Assembly: GCF_022827545.1 (NCBI RefSeq)
Contig: NZ_CP094669.1
Coordinates: 1,454,001 to 1,518,000 of the forward strand
Direction: 5' to 3'
Origin: Hymenobacter tibetensis
GTDB taxonomy: Bacteria; Bacteroidota; Bacteroidia; Cytophagales; Hymenobacteraceae
Length of the DNA stretch: 64,000 nucleotides
The first letter of the stretch is position 1. Each line of letters opens with the position of its first letter. Below are positions 8,424-15,691 of this stretch, in pieces. The notes under the pieces were generated by a model, which did not search any database, was not told the DNA's origin, and worked only from the letters and a program-made list of their open reading frames with translations. A program made the translations under genes and the position numbers.

Positions 8424-9569
8424 TTATTTAGTTGCGCGCACGGCATCTCCTGGTTTAACCTGCAGTATACCTGTCCGAATCACAGAGTCCCCAACGGCTA
8501 AACCGTCGGTAATTTGAATCACCTTATCGGAGCGGATGCCAATCTTTACCTTTTGGGGCACCATCTTCCCGTTCTTTACCGTGTACACACTGTAGCCGCT
8601 AGCCTCTGGAATCACAGATTCGGTAGGTACTTGCAACGCATCCGTCGATTCGCCGAGCTTCAGGTTTACTTTCACGAAAGCCCCCGGCCGTAACTCGTTT
8701 TTAGTGTTGGCGTAGCGGGCCCGCACTGGCTGGGTGCGGCTCACGGGGTCGATCTGCGGATCAATGGCGTACACCTTGGCATCGTACTGCTTGTTGGTGC
8801 CTTCGTCCGTCACGCTTACCACGTCGCCTACTCGCACATTGTTGGCAAAACGGCCTGGCACCGCGAAGTCAATTTTGACGGGCCGCACCCGCGAAAGAGT
8901 CGTTATTTCGGTGCCAGGGCTAACGTAAGTGCCTACTGTAGCAGTGGTCAGGCCCAGAACCCCATCAAAGGGAGCCCGCACGAAAGCACGGTCCAGGGTT
9001 GCACGCAAGGCTTGCAAATCCGATTGTGCCGTCAAGTAGAGGTTGTTGGCTTGCTCGTATTCCTGCGCGCTGATGTATTCTTTTTCCAGCAACGTACGCT
9101 GCCGGCGCTCTTGGTCGCGGTAGAGCTTGATGTTGTATTCCTGCTTCCGAATACCTGCCTGAGCCTCGTCGGCATTGATGCTGAACAGCAATTGGCCTTT
9201 GCGTACTGGCTGTCCTTCCTTGATGTTGAGGCTAGTTATCTTGCCTGAAAGCTCACTCTTTATGATAACAGATTCATCGGCCAGCACCGAGCCAGTGGCA
9301 GCCACTTGGTCGGAGAGGTTGGTTGGGGACACCACATACACCTGAACCGGCAAGGCCTGTCCACCACCTTTGCCACCTTTCCCACCAGCTCCGGCACCCC
9401 CACGGCCCCCTCCACCTTTCGCGTCGCCGGTGGTGGAAGGAAAGTACTTCATCTTCACAAAAACCAACCCTGCCACTATTGCCAGTGTTAGCACCGTCCA
9501 GAGCAGCTTGCGGCCTACGCTGCTTGAGGTCCGAGTTACTTCAATTTCTTCTTGCTCTTGGGTTTGCAT
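8424..9569 (-). CDS. RND efflux periplasmic adaptor subunit
   Basis: Membrane fusion protein of the efflux operon, 381 residues. The start at 9567-9569 gives a short cytoplasmic tail rich in Glu and Thr, one membrane segment (LLWTVLTLAIVAGLVFVKM), then an unusual Gly/Lys-rich linker (residues about 50-72), a lipoyl half (ESVIIKSELSGKITSLNIKEGQPVRKGQLLF), a short coiled-coil hairpin, the second lipoyl half (VRAPFDGVLGL) and a beta-barrel (VRPVKIDFAVPGRFA). It is anchored by a helix rather than a lipid, since no lipobox cysteine is seen. First gene of the operon; the pump starts about 100 bases downstream. Confidence 0.92.
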   Translation of the reverse strand: MQTQEQEEIEVTRTSSSVGRKLLWTVLTLAIVAGLVFVKMKYFPSTTGDAKGGGGRGGAGAGGKGGKGGGQALPVQVYVVSPTNLSDQVAATGSVLADESVIIKSELSGKITSLNIKEGQPVRKGQLLFSINADEAQAGIRKQEYNIKLYRDQERRQRTLLEKEYISAQEYEQANNLYLTAQSDLQALRATLDRAFVRAPFDGVLGLTTATVGTYVSPGTEITTLSRVRPVKIDFAVPGRFANNVRVGDVVSVTDEGTNKQYDAKVYAIDPQIDPVSRTQPVRARYANTKNELRPGAFVKVNLKLGESTDALQVPTESVIPEASGYSVYTVKNGKMVPQKVKIGIRSDKVIQITDGLAVGDSVIRTGILQVKPGDAVRATK

Positions 9570-9733
9570 ACTCTGGTAGGATTCCGGCCTGATGTAGCTT
9601 TCTATTGGGACGGGCGACGTTTGACAACGCGAACCGGCTAATTTAAGTTGACTTGCACTGAAAAGTCGCCGTAGTTCACGGCGGTAAGACACCAGAATTG
9701 GCGTTGGGTTGCAGCCTGCCGCATTTGTATGAA

Positions 9734-9767
9734 GAAACCCGGCCAGCCAAACAGCCAACCGGGTTTC
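9734..9767 (-). terminator. terminator between DUF892 gene and efflux operon
   Basis: A 9-bp stem (GAAACCCGG at 9734-9742 with 9759-9767) and a 16-base loop lie just after the stop codon of the minus-strand gene at 9796. It has only a short T tract, but its position separates that gene from the efflux operon. Confidence 0.55.
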
Positions 9768-9795
9768 CTTATACAACCGAAATCATGATTTCGAA

Positions 9796-10299
9796 TTACA
9801 GCGCTTTCTGGTTGATGTAGTTCTTCGCCAAGTTGTTGAGCTTGGTGTCAGCGGCTTGTTCTTCGTTGAGTGTCTGGTGCAGCAAGGCAGCGGCTTCAGG
9901 CTGGCCGACACGCTGCGCGTAGTGGGCTGCCGTACCATATCCTGCAATTTCATAGTGCTCGACGCGCTGTGCGGAAGCAATCAGGCCTGCGTCTTTCACC
10001 TCGTCGGTGGCATCCTCATGAATCATGTCAGAGCCTTCCTTCAGGATGCCTTCCATAGCCTTGCACTTGTGGCCCGTCAGGCTGATGTCAAGCAGCTTGC
10101 CGATTTGCTCTAAGCGGGCTACCTGGTTTTTGGTTTCCTGCAAGTGGCTCTGGAAAGCGGTTTTCAAACCGGAGTCTTTTGCTTTGTCTGCCATCTGGGG
10201 CAGTACTTCTAGCAACTGGTTTTCGGCGCTGTATAGGTCTTTAAGTTGCTCGTGGAATAAGTCGTCGAGGGTGCTAAGTTTATCTGAGAAGAGGCCCAT
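9796..10299 (-). CDS. ferritin-like DUF892 (YciE/YciF-type) protein
   Basis: A 167-residue all-helical protein of the DUF892 family, stress-associated ferritin-like four-helix bundles. Signatures are LDDLFHEQLKDLYSAENQLLEVLPQMA at the N terminus, HLQETKNQVARLEQI in helix 2, and AQRVEHYEIAGYGTAAHYA then LNEEQAADTKLNNLA in helices 3 and 4; the Glu and His residues in these helices are the expected di-iron ligands. The start at 10297-10299 matches the usual MGLFSDKL beginning. In related bacteria these genes respond to osmotic and stationary stress; here no sigma or stress gene is adjacent. It is divergent from the repair gene at 10431. Confidence 0.9.
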   Translation of the reverse strand: MGLFSDKLSTLDDLFHEQLKDLYSAENQLLEVLPQMADKAKDSGLKTAFQSHLQETKNQVARLEQIGKLLDISLTGHKCKAMEGILKEGSDMIHEDATDEVKDAGLIASAQRVEHYEIAGYGTAAHYAQRVGQPEAAALLHQTLNEEQAADTKLNNLAKNYINQKAL

Positions 10300-10372
10300 G
10301 GTCGAGAAGAGGTTAAGGAGTGAAATACTGTACTTCCGATACGTACTCAGCAGCATGGGCGTTGCCCAACAG

Positions 10373-10404
10373 TTTGGTTGGCGCTAGCTAGGTGCCTACC
10401 TTTC
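10373..10404 (+). promoter_or_regulatory. Bacteroidota-type promoter for the alkyltransferase-like gene
   Basis: TTTG at 10373-10376, a 20-base spacer and TACCTTTC at 10397-10404 closely match the Bacteroidota consensus TTTG-N19/20-TAnnTTTG. The start codon follows at 10431, leaving a leader of roughly 20 bases. Confidence 0.6.
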
Positions 10405-10430
10405 AGACCTTATATCAGTGTCTCCTGCCC

Positions 10431-10793
10431 ATGAGCCTGCCACGCAACCCTACGGAAGCCAGCCGTAATTTTTTTCAGGAAGTACAGGAGGTAGTGCGGC
10501 TAATACCACGTGGCCGGGTTTCCACGTATGGCGCTATTGCCCACTACCTAGGAGCCCGGCATGGTGCGCGCATGGTTGGCTATGCGCTTATTGCGGCGGT
10601 TCCTGCTCGCGGCCTCGATGATATTCCGGCGCAACGCGTAGTAAACCGCAACGGGCTGCTCACTGGCCGCATGCACTTCGCCACGCCCACAGCCATGCAA
10701 GAAGCCCTCGAAGCAGAAGGCGTCCGCGTAGTTGATGATCAGGTAGTGGAATTCAAGCAGTTGTTCTGGGACCCGAGTACGGAATTAGAATAG
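10431..10793 (+). CDS. alkyltransferase-like DNA repair protein (MGMT family, no active-site Cys)
   Basis: A 120-residue protein of the DNA-binding domain of methylguanine methyltransferases (FFQEVQEVVRLIPRGRVSTYGAIAHYLG, then VVNRNGLLTG). Catalytic MGMT carries PCHRV; here residues 66-70 read PAQRV, so the acceptor Cys is gone. This is the hallmark of ATL proteins, which bind O6-alkylguanine, flip the base and hand the lesion to nucleotide excision repair. The usual Trp or Ala at the Cys position is Ala here, and the conserved His is replaced by Gln. Start at 10431 is supported by the promoter at 10373-10404; an earlier ATG at 10392 falls inside it. Confidence 0.88.
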   Translation: MSLPRNPTEASRNFFQEVQEVVRLIPRGRVSTYGAIAHYLGARHGARMVGYALIAAVPARGLDDIPAQRVVNRNGLLTGRMHFATPTAMQEALEAEGVRVVDDQVVEFKQLFWDPSTELE

Positions 10794-10815
10794 AGCGGCC
10801 GTTGCCAGCGCCCTT

Positions 10816-11715
10816 CTAGCGTACCCGAAACCGGTGAACATAAAAAGTGCCTTCCTTGGGCGATGTTTTCACCACTGCTGGGGTAGGACCACCGCCCTTC
10901 GGTACAGAGCACTCGAAATAGGTAGCCGTTGTAAAATCTGGCACGAACGACTGGCATTGCGGCTGCCCGCCCCGCACGCACAACTCCATTGCCTGGCGCC
11001 GATCACGCCAACTTAAGGCTAGGAAAGAATTAGGGGCAAGGGTACCCACTTCGCGCCCGCCGAGGGTCACCACGAGTGGCTGAGTAGGGGCAGCGTCTTG
11101 CCGGCGATAGAGGTAGATGGCAGCCGTATCGGGCGCCGCAAAGCCGTTGGCTGATACGGCCTGCTTCATGCTGGATACCACGCGTCCGGAAGTCATGCGC
11201 AACTTATAAAGCTGCGGTTCATTGGTACTGGTTGCTGCCACTAGTGCTGCTCCTGCTAGTCCGCCCAATATAGCTCCCGCGGCCATTGCACTAGGGTCGT
11301 GCGCTTTGAAGCCTGTGAACGTGTAGTTGTTGCCTGCGGGCTGCAAAGGAAAATAGTGCCCTCGGTAAAACACATAAGCCGTTTCGCCGTCGCTGACGCC
11401 CCAGGCACCGCCCCGCACCAAACGGCGTGGATTGTAGGCATCCAGTTCCAAGTACCACGCTTCCACATCTTCGGTGCCAGCCCACTGCGCTCCTTTGCGC
11501 GGCTTCCGCCTTATCTCAAATGGTCCTTCTGCCAGCGTTGGGGTATTCTGACGGAACTCCTCGAATGAGCGGTACACTCCACGGGTAGGAGGCCCAGACT
11601 GCACGGGGTAGCGGAGTGAAGCCCCCTCTTCCCCCGCAACCACTTGGGCCCAGGTAAGAACTGGCGCATTGCTAGCTGGTGGGACATCCTTTAGGTGGCT
11701 TAGGCTCTGTTCCAC
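10816..11715 (-). CDS. C-terminal part of a secreted protein interrupted by an amber codon
   Basis: A 299-codon frame that starts with GTG at 11713-11715, immediately after and in the same frame as the TAG (11716-11718) that ends the upstream frame. It has no signal peptide, although its content looks extracytoplasmic: beta-rich segments, a glycine/alanine membrane-like or loop stretch (AMAAGAILGGLAGAALVAA near residues 144-162) and paired Cys residues near CVRGGQPQC. No family recognised. The simplest reading is that it and 11716-12192 are one gene of about 458 codons broken by a nonsense codon or a sequencing error. A GTG restart by translational coupling is the alternative. Confidence 0.6.
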   Translation of the reverse strand: MEQSLSHLKDVPPASNAPVLTWAQVVAGEEGASLRYPVQSGPPTRGVYRSFEEFRQNTPTLAEGPFEIRRKPRKGAQWAGTEDVEAWYLELDAYNPRRLVRGGAWGVSDGETAYVFYRGHYFPLQPAGNNYTFTGFKAHDPSAMAAGAILGGLAGAALVAATSTNEPQLYKLRMTSGRVVSSMKQAVSANGFAAPDTAAIYLYRRQDAAPTQPLVVTLGGREVGTLAPNSFLALSWRDRRQAMELCVRGGQPQCQSFVPDFTTATYFECSVPKGGGPTPAVVKTSPKEGTFYVHRFRVR

Positions 11716-12192
11716 CTAGCGCTTAATGTTGTTGTCGTGCTGCTTGGTTACATCGAGGCCTTTGCTTTCTGCCAGCTCGGAAGTGCTGAGCAGCAGCCGA
11801 TACGTATCATTGCCGACTGGCTCTAAAAAGTCTGCCACCAACTCAGCGCTGGCTGTTTCTGAAGTAGGGCGTATAATCTCGTAAATAGACAAAGCGTGGA
11901 TGCGCACAATCAAGGGCCTAGTAGCAGGGCCGATGGGTAACGCCTGTTGCAGCAAGGGTGTCAGTTCCGCTGCCAACTCTCGCCGCAGGTTGGCCGAAGC
12001 GGGGGTGTTGTCCATGCCGCGATGTACGCTGCCTACGGTGGACCGATCGGCTCGGGCGTCCACTAGCTTATCGAGGTGGAAGTTGGTGCCCATTGCCGTC
12101 ATTGTTTGCTGAGATAGGTCAAACTCGAAGGTTTGCGCAACGGCTGGCGTGCCCATTGCGGCCAGCAGCCCGCAAAGCAGGAGAAAGCGCAT
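11716..12192 (-). CDS. N-terminal part of the same interrupted secreted protein
   Basis: A 158-residue frame with a clear signal peptide (MRFLLLCGLLAAMGTPAVAQ) and a mature part containing a GPATRPLIVRIHALSIYE strand region. It ends NNIKR then TAG; the next in-frame codons (VEQSLSHLKDV) continue a plausible amphipathic helix, which suggests the TAG interrupts one protein. No family recognised. Together the halves would be a periplasmic or cell-surface protein. If the stop is real, only this N-terminal fragment would be exported. Confidence 0.6.
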   Translation of the reverse strand: MRFLLLCGLLAAMGTPAVAQTFEFDLSQQTMTAMGTNFHLDKLVDARADRSTVGSVHRGMDNTPASANLRRELAAELTPLLQQALPIGPATRPLIVRIHALSIYEIIRPTSETASAELVADFLEPVGNDTYRLLLSTSELAESKGLDVTKQHDNNIKR

Positions 12193-12512
12193 AATTCAAA
12201 AATATATAGAGTATAAAATCGTATAGGTCTCCGACCCACAGCTGGGTTGTGTAATTCCCCGGCGCTGACTTTGCGCGCTAGCCGTACCTAATGAGTGGTT
12301 GCTATACTTAGCTTGCCCAGGCTCGACGTTAGGCTACCCCCAATGTCGTCTGGTCTGTCCGGGTAGTATGTACTTGCGCCACCTGCGAGCTTGGCTTCAT
12401 CAGATGCAGTACTTCAGGTGGCGCAAGCTTATTTCAATTGGTGAAAGAGAGATGTCAGATAAGGCTAGTGCAGAAATACTAATACCACTAAATGTGAGCT
12501 AACTACGTCTGG
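12193..12512. other. gene-free gap with a 13-bp inverted repeat
   Basis: About 320 bases without a supported gene. It contains the inverted repeat CTTGCGCCACCTG at 12373-12385 with its exact complement at 12415-12427, separated by 29 bases. Neither side has a T run, so it is not a classic terminator. No remnant of a LuxR-type helix-turn-helix is readable in any frame after the regulator stop at 12513. Confidence 0.5.
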
Positions 12513-12923
12513 CTATCCTAGCTGGGCAGTCATAGCCGAACGGTTTTCAATGGCTGCTGCCATAATAGCGCCGCGGACCTCTTCAGGACTGGCATTCTTG
12601 AGCAGATAGCCATGAGCACCCTCGGCCTTCAAGCTCTCTATTAGCTCGGGCTCGTCGTGCATAGAAATAATGATGACGCGAATACGGGGGTATTGCGCAC
12701 GCAGCAGACGAACGGTTTGCAGCCCATCTAAGTTGGGCATCTGCAAATCCATCAATATAACTTCTGGAAGATTGCCTTGGTCGAGCCGCTGAAGCAACTC
12801 TTCGCCGTCGCCTGCTTCAAAAAGGACCTCCATGCCGGGGAATCCACTGATGAGGGCACGCAGGCCTTTTCGAAATAGAATATGGTCATCAGCTACGGCC
12901 AAACGGATTGTTGCAGGTGTCAT
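12513..12923 (-). CDS. response regulator, receiver domain only (NarL-like)
   Basis: A 136-residue CheY-like receiver with all key residues: the acidic pair in VADDH, the phosphorylated Asp in VILMDLQMP, Ser in IIISMH and Lys in YLLKNAS. Its sequence is closest to receivers of NarL/FixJ regulators, which carry a LuxR helix-turn-helix after a linker; here the protein stops in that linker (ENRSAMTAQLG). Start at 12921-12923 overlaps the stop of the kinase gene by four bases (ATGA), so the two are translated together. It may act by protein contact or as a phosphate sink, or it may be a truncated regulator. Confidence 0.88.
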   Translation of the reverse strand: MTPATIRLAVADDHILFRKGLRALISGFPGMEVLFEAGDGEELLQRLDQGNLPEVILMDLQMPNLDGLQTVRLLRAQYPRIRVIIISMHDEPELIESLKAEGAHGYLLKNASPEEVRGAIMAAAIENRSAMTAQLG

Positions 12924-13738
12924 AGGAGGGAGGTAATGAGGGCAGGTATTTGAGAAGCAGTAATATACGGGACTGGTAAAGAAATCCAAACCTGGCTGCC
13001 AGACCCCAACTCCGACTGGTAGCGAAGCGTGCCTTGGAGCACGGCCACCCGGCTACGTAGGTTGGTCAGGCCATGGCCGGTGCGGGCTCCAACTAGGGGT
13101 TGCGCATCCACTTTGGACGTGTCGAAGCCGATGCCATTATCGGTATAATGCAAAGAAAGTACATCGGGGCCGAAGTCCACTATAATGGTGATTCTATCGG
13201 CGTGGGCATGGCGCAGCCCGTTGCCAAGTAGCTCCTGTACTACACGGTATACGATAAGCTCGTAGTGAGGGTCGAGGCGGCGGGGTTGGCCTTGTTGCTC
13301 TAGCACCAAACGCGTTGGGCCATCGGCAGGAACGGTGCGCGCCAAGGCATCGAGCGCGAAGGGTAAACCGAACTTTTGTAGAGCTGCGGGCAACAGGTTG
13401 CGTGAAATTCGCCGCACTTCCGTAATGGCCTGATCAAGGAGGGTGCTGGCTTCCTGAATAAGGGCGGGGTGGCCAAGAGTGCTTAAGTGCAACTTCACAA
13501 TGGCCAGAGTAGTACCTACTCCGTCGTGTAGGTCAGCGGCAATGCGCCGCCGCTCGTCTTCCTGGGCCAATAGAGCGGCTTCCAAAGCTTGCTGTTGAGC
13601 CATTTCACGCACTTGCCGCAATTGCTCCTGCTGGCGGAGCAGCCGCCGTTGGTAGCGCAGCACAAATGCCACGATACCCAGCGCTAGTAGCAGTAGTACT
13701 GGGGTAGCTAGCAAAACGGGAACCAGCCAATTATTCAT
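12920..13738 (-). CDS. sensor histidine kinase, HisKA_3 (NarX/LiaS) type
   Basis: A 272-residue kinase with one N-terminal membrane helix (residues about 5-28), a coiled-coil linker, the dimerisation/phosphoacceptor motif DERRRIAADLHDGVGTTLA with His71 as phosphosite, and an ATPase domain with the N box around ELLGNGLRHAHA, G1 box DNGIGFD and G2 box TGHGLTNLRSRV. It has no extracytoplasmic sensor domain, so it probably senses membrane state or a partner protein. Partner is the receiver encoded by the overlapping gene. A multi-span membrane protein at 14108-14824 on the same strand upstream is a candidate input component. Confidence 0.9.
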   Translation of the reverse strand: MNNWLVPVLLATPVLLLLALGIVAFVLRYQRRLLRQQEQLRQVREMAQQQALEAALLAQEDERRRIAADLHDGVGTTLAIVKLHLSTLGHPALIQEASTLLDQAITEVRRISRNLLPAALQKFGLPFALDALARTVPADGPTRLVLEQQGQPRRLDPHYELIVYRVVQELLGNGLRHAHADRITIIVDFGPDVLSLHYTDNGIGFDTSKVDAQPLVGARTGHGLTNLRSRVAVLQGTLRYQSELGSGSQVWISLPVPYITASQIPALITSLL

Positions 13739-14107
13739 GCAAGCGAGAACACAACGCTAAAAGTGGCCAGAAAGCATTACAAAATACTAGCATAAATAAA
13801 CTCAACGACAATACAGGAATTAACAAGATAAGGTGTAAAAACAGACACTGATACAAGCAATTAGCTTGTGAAATATAGCATCAGCGTATGCATACCGTAA
13901 TACGGTGCCTGAAAAGTACAGCTCTATCTCCAAACTCACCACAAAGCAAGAACGATTCTTGGCTTATAACCTACATGCAGCCAGGTACCGCCTCCTTATC
14001 AACTATCCGCATTGACGCTAAACTAACTTTATGAGCGGCATCAGCATAAGCTACAACAGAAGCGGGTGGCTTGGCAACACAGTTCGTGACGCTGAGTGTA
14101 GTGGTTG
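13739..14107. other. intergenic region upstream of the kinase
   Basis: About 370 bases, fairly AT-rich near 13780-13880. No gene supported; a 26-codon plus-strand frame starting at 14032 after TAACTTTA is too short to claim. It should hold the promoter of the minus-strand kinase operon, but I see no convincing TTTG/TAnnTTTG pair. Confidence 0.35.
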
Positions 14108-14824
14108 TTAGCGGCGTATAACGCGCCGGACTGAAACAGGACCTATAAACGGTTTTACATTGGGCTCATCTCGGCCAACCAGCCAAAAAGCGCGAGCGAT
14201 AATAGAATTCAGAACCAGGCTCAGGATGGAATTTATCATCATCATGAGCGTATCCTGCACGCCAGTCACGGTGTCTTGTAGCAAGAAAACCATCACTGTC
14301 CCGGCGAAATAAGTCATTACCCCTATGCCAATCACAAACATAGGGTTTCGCTCAAGAGGAGTAGTGCGTAGCTCTTGCATGAGCTGCTCGAAGTACAACA
14401 GTACTACCACCACAAGCAATACGCTTTCCAATGCCACCGTATAAACGGTAGTGGCTTTCAAGCCGCTCAGAAAAAAGAAGTCAGCAATAGCTACTACGAT
14501 GAATAGCGCAACACCCATCCGCAGGTAGCGACGGAGTTTTTCAGAGCGAATAACTAAGTAGAAGGAATAGAATATAAACAGCGTCTCCAGTATGGTTACA
14601 CTATTCCAGACTACTATGTTAGGCTGTTTCAGAAAGAACAGCGCTTCACCTGTTGCTGTTAAAACAGCCCACATCACACAGCACCAAAACACGGCCTTGT
14701 GGTGCGGCTGCAAGTAGTCCCACCGTGAATAGCCAACTACAAGTGGTAGCAGCAGAGAAAACCCCCTGCCAACATCAAGCATGTAACTGACTTTGTTGAC
14801 CCAAATTAAATCTGGTAGGGACAT
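14108..14824 (-). CDS. multi-span membrane protein of unknown function
   Basis: A 238-residue integral membrane protein with about six or seven hydrophobic spans (for example FSLLLPLVVGY, AVFWCCVMWAVLTATGEALFF, ETLFIFYSFYLVI, MGVALFIVVAIADFFFL, VALESVLLVVVVLLYF, MFVIGIGVMTYFAGTVMVFLL and MMMINSILSLVLNSIIARAFW) and a basic C-terminal tail. No known family is evident. It follows the small CPxxC protein by 12 bases and so is co-transcribed with it, and it precedes the kinase on the same strand. The 7TM-like layout would suit a sensor component, which is inference from context. Confidence 0.7.
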   Translation of the reverse strand: MSLPDLIWVNKVSYMLDVGRGFSLLLPLVVGYSRWDYLQPHHKAVFWCCVMWAVLTATGEALFFLKQPNIVVWNSVTILETLFIFYSFYLVIRSEKLRRYLRMGVALFIVVAIADFFFLSGLKATTVYTVALESVLLVVVVLLYFEQLMQELRTTPLERNPMFVIGIGVMTYFAGTVMVFLLQDTVTGVQDTLMMMINSILSLVLNSIIARAFWLVGRDEPNVKPFIGPVSVRRVIRR

Positions 14825-14836
14825 TGTCCTTGGAAT

Positions 14837-15187
14837 CTAATTATGATTCAAAGGGCTGTCTAGGCAGTTATCGGGGCATACGCGACCTTTGTCGAAGACA
14901 CGGCTTCCCTCGTCGGTTAAGTCATTGCCTTCGGTAGCACCTACCAGAATAAAGCATTCTTGCCCATCAGGCCTGGTGGCGTTGTAGATGCGGATTCCGG
15001 TAGCATTTGTTTGCTCGAACAACTTTTGGAATACGCTGGCGCTGAAAAAAACCGATTTTAGGCCTTCTGGATGGACCTCTTGGTAAGCAGCCGTCCAGGC
15101 TTTTGCTTCGTCGATGCTTATTTCCTCACCTGCTGTATCGGCAGGAGGCACTGTGTGTGAGTTAGTGTTAGAAGAATGCGTTTCCAT
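14837..15187 (-). CDS. small conserved hypothetical protein with C-terminal CPxxC
   Basis: A 116-residue soluble protein without signal peptide. An N-terminal Ser/Asn/Thr-rich tail (about 20 residues) precedes a mixed alpha/beta domain (SIDEAKAWTAAYQEVHPEGLKSVFFSA, then GIRIYNATRPDGQECFILVGA) and a C terminus with VCPDNCL. The CxxC-like pair could bind metal or be redox active. It is 12 bases upstream of the membrane protein gene at 14108-14824; the pairing suggests they work together. No family name can be given with confidence. Confidence 0.65.
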   Translation of the reverse strand: METHSSNTNSHTVPPADTAGEEISIDEAKAWTAAYQEVHPEGLKSVFFSASVFQKLFEQTNATGIRIYNATRPDGQECFILVGATEGNDLTDEGSRVFDKGRVCPDNCLDSPLNHN

Positions 15188-15292
15188 AGGAGTAGGTGAG
15201 GAAAGTGTGGAGCAGTCCTGATGCGGCCAAATATAGTTAAAGCTGTATTAAGCTTTGCCATCGTAAGTTCTTTCCTCACATTCCTTTACTGC

Positions 15293-15598
15293 CTAGAAGA
15301 GCAAGCCGCCGTTGGTATCTCGGGGTGCGCGGGGGGTACGTTTGGGGGCAGGCGGTGTGAAAAGTGGCGTTGTCTCTTCCTCAGGGGGAGTGATACTATC
15401 TTCTTCGTCTTGATCGAGGTTCTCGAACACCCGGTCAATAGCATCTTCGGCTGTCCGCAGCTTCTGCTTGCAAAGCCGGATAAGCTGCGCAGAGCGCTGC
15501 ACGCGAGCTGTTAGCTCGTCAACATCGACAGTATCGGTTTCCAATGCGCGCAGAATAGTTTCGAGTTCAGCTATGGCGTCGCGGTATGTGGTTTCCAT
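15293..15598 (-). CDS. xseB: exodeoxyribonuclease VII small subunit
   Basis: A 101-residue protein. The first 65 residues are the XseB helical hairpin (YRDAIAELETILRALETDTVDVDELTARVQRSAQLIRLCKQKL), which wraps several copies around the large subunit in the cytoplasmic exonuclease VII complex that degrades single-stranded DNA. A Pro/Glu/Thr-rich tail of about 35 residues follows, longer than in E. coli. The gene lies 93 bases after xseA on the same strand, the usual operon order. Confidence 0.92.
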   Translation of the reverse strand: METTYRDAIAELETILRALETDTVDVDELTARVQRSAQLIRLCKQKLRTAEDAIDRVFENLDQDEEDSITPPEEETTPLFTPPAPKRTPRAPRDTNGGLLF

Positions 15599-15691
15599 GG
15601 GGTAGGTGGCTATACTGGTAAATAAGGCAGCTAACAGGATGGCTGCTGATGCACAATCGGCTACGGCTGTGCCGACAACGTAAGCAGTCGG

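Noticed and set aside
12428-12512. Hidden LuxR-type helix-turn-helix after the receiver
   Set aside because: All three minus-strand frames hold stops within a few codons and no motif.
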